NCBI GenBank assembly: GCA_964397995.1
Contig: CAYNLG010000038.1
Span: 1 to 34,349 of the forward strand
Direction: 5' to 3'
DNA from: CAYNLG01 sp964397995
GTDB lineage: Bacteria; Planctomycetota; Phycisphaerae; FEN-1346
Length of the DNA: 34,349 bases
In this document: positions 30,662 to 34,349 of the stretch, piece after piece
How positions within the stretch are numbered: position 1 is the stretch's first letter
Layout: every line of letters starts with the position of its first letter
Program-made: the position numbers and the translations under genes
The notes under the pieces: generated by a model
Databases searched by the model: none
What the model saw: the letters and a program-made list of their open reading frames with translations, nothing else
Told to the model about the DNA's origin: nothing

Positions 30662-31579
30662 ATGCCACCAACCGCCCGCGATCCCTGGCCCATACTCGTC
30701 ACCGGCGCCGCCGGCCTCCTCGGTCGCGCGCTCGGCCCCGCCCTGGCCCGAAGAGCCCCGCGGCCCGAGGCCCTGGCCCTCACGGACGTCGACACGCTGG
30801 ACGTGACGGATCCGGCGACCGTGCGCGAGGCGCTCGCCGGGACGGGGGCGCGGACGCTGGTCAACTTGGCCGCCTGGACGGATGTCGACGGCGCCGAGGC
30901 GAACGAGGCCGACGCGATGCGTCTGAACGCCGAAGCCCCCGGCGACCTCGCGGCCGCCTGCGCCGCGGCGGGCACCCGCATCATCTACCTGAGCACGGAT
31001 TTCGTCTTCGACGGGACCAAGCCGGGCCTCTACACCGAAGCCGACCCGCCCACCCCGCTCGGCGCCTACGGCCGCAGCAAAGCCGAGGGCGAGGCCCGCG
31101 TCCGCGGCGCCGCCCCGGAGGACCACCTGATCGTCCGGGCGGCATGGCTCTACGGCGTGGGCGGGCCGAACTTCGTCGACGCGGTCCTCGCGCGAGCCCG
31201 CGCGGGCGAGCCCCTCCGGGTCGTCACCGACCAGGTCGGCTGCCCCACCTGGAGCCGCGACCTGGCCCGGGCCCTGGTGGCGCTCATCGAATGCGGGGCC
31301 ACGGGCATCGTCCACGCCTGCGGGCGGGGCGAGGCGTCCCGGTGGGACGAGGCGGTGGCCGCCCTCCGGGCCGCCGGCATCGACCGGCCCGTCGAGCGCG
31401 TCACGACGGCCGACCTGCCGCGCGGCGGCGCCCCGCGGCCGCGCCGGGCCGTCCTCGCCACCGACCGGCTCGCCGAGCTCGTGGGCCAGCCCTTGCCGCC
31501 GTGGGACGAGAGCCTCCGGGCGTACGTGCACGAGGCGAGCCCGGTGGCGGATGCGACGCCGGACACGAGGTCGCCATGA
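30662..31579 (+). CDS. RmlD-like dTDP-4-dehydrorhamnose reductase family protein
   Basis: This 305-residue SDR-type protein matches the RmlD family. It has the nucleotide-binding GAAGLLGRALG (Rossmann loop), VNLAAWTDVDGAEANEADAMRLNAEAP, the YLSTDFVFDG segment, the catalytic YGRSKAEGE (Y-x3-K) and VRAAWLYG, DQVGCPTWSRDLARAL. RmlD makes dTDP-L-rhamnose for surface polysaccharides, but the other rml genes (rmlA, rmlB, rmlC) are not here, and the operon continues with pabB, so the exact substrate is uncertain. ATG 30662 is the first plausible start. Its stop overlaps the pabB start by four bases (ATGA). Confidence 0.87.
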   Translation: MPPTARDPWPILVTGAAGLLGRALGPALARRAPRPEALALTDVDTLDVTDPATVREALAGTGARTLVNLAAWTDVDGAEANEADAMRLNAEAPGDLAAACAAAGTRIIYLSTDFVFDGTKPGLYTEADPPTPLGAYGRSKAEGEARVRGAAPEDHLIVRAAWLYGVGGPNFVDAVLARARAGEPLRVVTDQVGCPTWSRDLARALVALIECGATGIVHACGRGEASRWDEAVAALRAAGIDRPVERVTTADLPRGGAPRPRRAVLATDRLAELVGQPLPPWDESLRAYVHEASPVADATPDTRSP

Positions 31580-32976
31580 CCCCCGCCGAGGCAACGCGCG
31601 GACCGGCCGGAGCGACAGAGGTCGCCTGGCCGGCCGACCTGCCGGGCGTCTTCCGGCGGCTCGCCCGGCAGCCCGGGTGCGTGTGGCTCGATAGCGCAGG
31701 CGGCCCGCGGCACCTGGCGCGGTGGAGCGTCCTGACGGCCGCGCCCGACGAGGTGCTCGCGCATCCGCAGCCGCCGCCGAACGACGCCTGTCCCGACCCG
31801 TTCGATGGCCTTCGCGCGGCGTTGGGCGACATGGCGGCCGCGACGGCCGACCTGCCCTTCGGCCCGGGCCTCTACGGATACCTGGCCTACGACCTGGGCC
31901 TCTGGGTCGAGCCGACGGCGCGCCTCTCGCCCGTCGCGGACACCGACCTGCCCGAACTCTGGATGGGCCGCTACGGCTGCGTGCTCGTGTTGGACCACCA
32001 CGCGCGGCACGCACACCTGGTGGGCGAGCCGGGGCCGTCGCGGGAGGCGCTGGCCGACGCTCTGGCCGACCCGCTCCCGGCGCCCCCCGAGACGCCACCG
32101 GCGGCCCGGGCCGCGCCGACGGAGAACCTGACCCAAGCGGCCTTTCGCGACGCCGTCGCCCGGGCCCGGGAGCACATCGCCGCCGGCGACATCTTCCAGG
32201 TCAACCTCAGCCGCCGCCTCTCGGTCCCCGCGCCGGCCGACCCCGCGGAGACGTATCTGCGGCTGCGGCAGGCGAACGCGGCGCCCTATGCCGCCTACGT
32301 GGGCCTCGGCCCGGGGCAAACGATCCTTTCGAGCAGCCCGGAACTCTTCCTCGAACTCGCGGGCGGGCGGGCCGTGACGCGGCCCATCAAAGGCACGCGC
32401 CCGCGCCGGCCGGACAACGCCGCCTTCAACCGGCGCATGCGCGCGGGCCTCCTCGCCTCGCCCAAGGACCGCGCCGAACTCGTCATGATCGTCGACCTGG
32501 AGCGGAACGACCTCGGCCGCGTCGCCCGCTACGGCACCGTCCGCGTGGCCGAGCCGCGCGCCGTCGAGGCCTACGCGGCCGTCCACCACACCGTGGCGAC
32601 GGTCGAGGCCGACCTCGCCGCCGGACGCGACGCCGTCGATCTGCTGCGGGCGACGTTCCCCGGAGGATCGATCACGGGCGCCCCCAAGGTCCGGGCGATG
32701 CAGATCATCGCGGACCTGGAGCCGACGCGGCGGAGCGTGTACACCGGGGCGATCGGCCACCTCGGCCCGCCCCGGCCCGGCGAGCCAGCCGGCCGGTGCC
32801 GCCTCAACATCGCCATCCGGACGCTCCTCGTGGGCGGCGGGCGGCTGCATCTGCAGGTCGGGGGGGGCATCGTCGCCGACTCCGACCCGCAGGCGGAGTT
32901 CGACGAGACGTGCGACAAGGCCCGGGCGATGCTTGCCGCCCTCGGCCTGCCTGGCGAAGGGGCACCCCATGGCTGA
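31576..32976 (+). CDS. pabB: Aminodeoxychorismate synthase component I
   Basis: This 466-residue chorismate-binding enzyme of the PabB/TrpE family makes 4-amino-4-deoxychorismate for folate. The Lys of PIKGT (Lys272) is the PabB-type residue where TrpE normally has Ala (PIAGT). SSSPELFLEL, MIVDLERNDLGRVARYG, GGSITGAPKVRAM and VGGGIVADSDPQAEFDE are present. The start ATG 31576 overlaps the upstream reductase stop. The glutamine amidotransferase PabA is not in the window. The 3' end overlaps pabC by eight bases. Confidence 0.93.
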   Translation: MTPAEATRGPAGATEVAWPADLPGVFRRLARQPGCVWLDSAGGPRHLARWSVLTAAPDEVLAHPQPPPNDACPDPFDGLRAALGDMAAATADLPFGPGLYGYLAYDLGLWVEPTARLSPVADTDLPELWMGRYGCVLVLDHHARHAHLVGEPGPSREALADALADPLPAPPETPPAARAAPTENLTQAAFRDAVARAREHIAAGDIFQVNLSRRLSVPAPADPAETYLRLRQANAAPYAAYVGLGPGQTILSSSPELFLELAGGRAVTRPIKGTRPRRPDNAAFNRRMRAGLLASPKDRAELVMIVDLERNDLGRVARYGTVRVAEPRAVEAYAAVHHTVATVEADLAAGRDAVDLLRATFPGGSITGAPKVRAMQIIADLEPTRRSVYTGAIGHLGPPRPGEPAGRCRLNIAIRTLLVGGGRLHLQVGGGIVADSDPQAEFDETCDKARAMLAALGLPGEGAPHG

Positions 32977-33844
32977 ACAGGAACTCGTGTACGTCGCCGG
33001 AGAGTTCGTGCCGCGCGCCGACGCCCGCGTCAGCGCCCTCGACGCCGGGCTGCTCCTCGGCGCGGGCCTCTTTGAGACGCTCCGAACCTACGGCGGCACG
33101 CCGTTCCGACTCGGGCGACACCTCGCGCGGCTGCGCGAGAGCGGCAAGGCGTACCGGATCGCCCCGGCCGAGACGGACGCCGACCTGACCGAGGCCGTGG
33201 ACCGGCTTGTCCGGGCGAACGTGCCGGAGGACGCCCGTGTCCGCATCACCGCGACGCGCGGACCGCTCGCGGACGTCCTGGAAGACGACGAGGCGCCAGC
33301 GGCCACCGTGGTCATCACGGCCGGCCCGATGACGCCCTACCCCGAGGCGCTCTACACCGGCGGCGCGACCGCCGTGGTCAGCGACATCCGCATCAACGAG
33401 ACCGACCCCGCGAGCCTCCACAAGACGACCGCCTACGCGACCAACCTGATGGCCTTGCGGGAGGCCCACCGGGGCCGGGCCATCGAGGCCCTGCGGTTCA
33501 ACACGAAGAACCACCTCGCGGAAGGGGCGATCTCGAACGTCTTCCTCGTGACCGAAAGCCGCCTGCGGACCCCGCCGGTCGAGGAGGGGCTGCTGGCCGG
33601 CGTCACGCGCGAGGCGGTGCTGGCGCTGGCGGCCGAAACGGGCGTCGAGGCCGTCCAGGAGCCGCTCACCGTCCACGACCTGCTGGGCGCCGACGAGGTC
33701 TTCCTCACCAATTCGGTGATGGAACTGCTCCCGGTGGTGCGGGTGGAGGCCCGGACCGTCGGAACGGGCGAGCCCGGGCCGGTCTACCGGGCGTTGCACG
33801 CGGCCTACCGGGAACGGGTGCGGGAGGAAACGGGCACGGCCTGA
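32969..33844 (+). CDS. pabC: Aminodeoxychorismate lyase / class IV aminotransferase
   Basis: This 291-residue fold-type IV PLP enzyme has the PLP lysine in SLHKTTAYATNLMAL (Lys152), an N-terminal VYVAGEFVPRADARVSALDAGLLLG, and FNTKNHLAEGAISNVFLV near the C-terminus. Family members are aminodeoxychorismate lyases, branched-chain aminotransferases or D-amino acid aminotransferases. The 8-base overlap with pabB strongly favours 4-amino-4-deoxychorismate lyase, producing p-aminobenzoate. The H-K-T-T motif also resembles branched-chain aminotransferases, so specificity is not proven by sequence alone. It lies three bases from the convergent ffh end. Confidence 0.85.
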   Translation: MAEQELVYVAGEFVPRADARVSALDAGLLLGAGLFETLRTYGGTPFRLGRHLARLRESGKAYRIAPAETDADLTEAVDRLVRANVPEDARVRITATRGPLADVLEDDEAPAATVVITAGPMTPYPEALYTGGATAVVSDIRINETDPASLHKTTAYATNLMALREAHRGRAIEALRFNTKNHLAEGAISNVFLVTESRLRTPPVEEGLLAGVTREAVLALAAETGVEAVQEPLTVHDLLGADEVFLTNSVMELLPVVRVEARTVGTGEPGPVYRALHAAYRERVREETGTA

Positions 33845-33847
33845 GCG

Positions 33848-34349
33848 CTAGCGCGACCGTTTCTTCCGGCTCTTGCGTTTGCGCTTGGAGCGGGCGCGTT
33901 TCTTCTTCTGGCGGCCGAAGAGGTCGACCTTGGCCATCTGCTCGGCGACGGCCTGGCGGCTGGCCCCGCCGCCGAAGAGGCCCGCCCCCTGCATCTGGCG
34001 AACCATCTCGCGGACCTGGCCGAAGCTCTTGACGAGACCCGCGACGTCGGCCGGGTCCATGCCGCACCCCCGGGCGATACGCCGGCGGCGGGAGGCGTCG
34101 ATCAGGTCGGGCTTCGTCCGTTCCTGGGGCGTCATCGAGTTGATGATCGCCTCCGTCTGGTCGAGCTCGGAGTCGTCGACCGGCAGGTCCTTCATGGCCG
34201 AGCCCATGCCGGGGATCATGCCGAGGATGTCCTTCAGCGGCCCCATCTTCCGCATCTGGCGGATTTGCGTCAGGAAGTCGTCGAAGCCGAACTCGGCCTT
34301 GCGGAGCTTCTCCTGCAGCTTCTCGGCCTCTTCGGCATCGACGCTCGCC
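33848..34349 (-). CDS. ffh: Signal recognition particle protein Ffh, C-terminal part (partial)
   Basis: The frame is open to the window edge and encodes the C-terminal M domain of Ffh; the GTPase part lies outside. Reading toward the stop, it has AEEAEKLQEKLRKAEFGFDDF, then MRKMGPLKDILGMIPGM (the finger-loop region). The SRP RNA-binding SMTPQERTKPDLIDASRRRRIARGCG follows, then FGQVREMVRQMQ. The tail is exceptionally Lys/Arg-rich (RQKKKRARSKRKRKSRKK), about 20 residues. Ffh binds signal peptides and 4.5S/6S SRP RNA to target proteins to the membrane. The RNA gene itself is not in the window. Confidence 0.93.
   Translation of the reverse strand, partial: ASVDAEEAEKLQEKLRKAEFGFDDFLTQIRQMRKMGPLKDILGMIPGMGSAMKDLPVDDSELDQTEAIINSMTPQERTKPDLIDASRRRRIARGCGMDPADVAGLVKSFGQVREMVRQMQGAGLFGGGASRQAVAEQMAKVDLFGRQKKKRARSKRKRKSRKKRSR

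Noticed and set aside
28542..30806. 754-codon plus-strand open frame
   Set aside because: It is antisense to alr and murJ, both well supported by motifs. The product is Arg/Asp/His-rich low-complexity sequence, typical of GC-rich shadow frames.
31576..32976. Anthranilate synthase component I (TrpE) instead of PabB
   Set aside because: The PIKGT lysine and the adjacent pabC-type gene support PabB; TrpE normally has PIAGT.
1..34349. tRNA genes, CRISPR arrays, insertion sequences
   Set aside because: No cloverleaf with a typical T-arm, no regularly spaced repeats and no transposase motifs were seen by eye; a tRNAscan or CRISPR finder would be decisive.

Overview
The window is a densely packed, very GC-rich bacterial chromosome segment (strong G/C bias at third codon positions). 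The gene content suggests a Gram-negative-type member of Planctomycetota or a neighbouring phylum, probably a metagenome-derived contig. The clues are lipoproteins, LPS-type heptosyltransferase and sugar kinase genes, MurJ, a zinc-ribbon Ser/Thr kinase, a YdjY-domain protein, a prenyltransferase-like toroid lipoprotein and the futalosine menaquinone route. No tRNA, rRNA, CRISPR array, transposase or phage gene was seen. The phylum call is inference.

Layout. (1) 1-4719, carbohydrate degradation: a partial GH5 glycosidase, a broken secreted-protein/WD40 remnant, a GH2 glycosidase and an SGNH esterase. (2) 4858-6836: a LarA-family (nickel-pincer type) racemase translationally coupled to precorrin-2 dehydrogenase. 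(3) 6919-10659, minus strand: rnfC-rnfD-rnfG, an incomplete Rnf set with no A, B or E, then scpB. (4) 10850-13052: four small lipoproteins, two of them BamE/SmpA-like and two sharing a distant uncharacterised domain. (5) 13195-16801: mqnA-mqnC-HD protein-nucleoside phosphorylase operon for menaquinone. The phosphorylase resembles methylthioinosine phosphorylase and may act on futalosine. (6) 16814-19236, minus strand: a toroid lipoprotein followed by a YdjY/ExbD-like fusion. (7) 19380-25298: a tandem-domain LPS-type kinase, heptosyltransferase, DUF2062 membrane protein, FAD oxidoreductase with a zinc ribbon, Maf and a DUF192 lipoprotein. (8) 25381-27598: a small membrane protein and a membrane-anchored Ser/Thr kinase. 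(9) 27699-30536, minus strand: murJ and alr (peptidoglycan). (10) 30662-33844: an RmlD-like reductase, pabB and pabC (p-aminobenzoate). (11) 33848-end, minus strand: the 3' end of ffh.

Transcription signals are unusually readable. Most transcription units have a sigma70-type promoter, nearly always with a 17-base spacer. In three cases (larA, scpB, the lipoprotein at 10850) the -10 box lies only 6-12 bases before the start codon, predicting leaderless or almost leaderless mRNAs. Within operons, 4-base ATGA/GTGA stop-start overlaps are common.

The points most worth following up are the mqnAC-HD-phosphorylase operon, the tandem LPS kinase, the truncated rnf cluster, the YdjY/ExbD fusion and the leaderless promoters.
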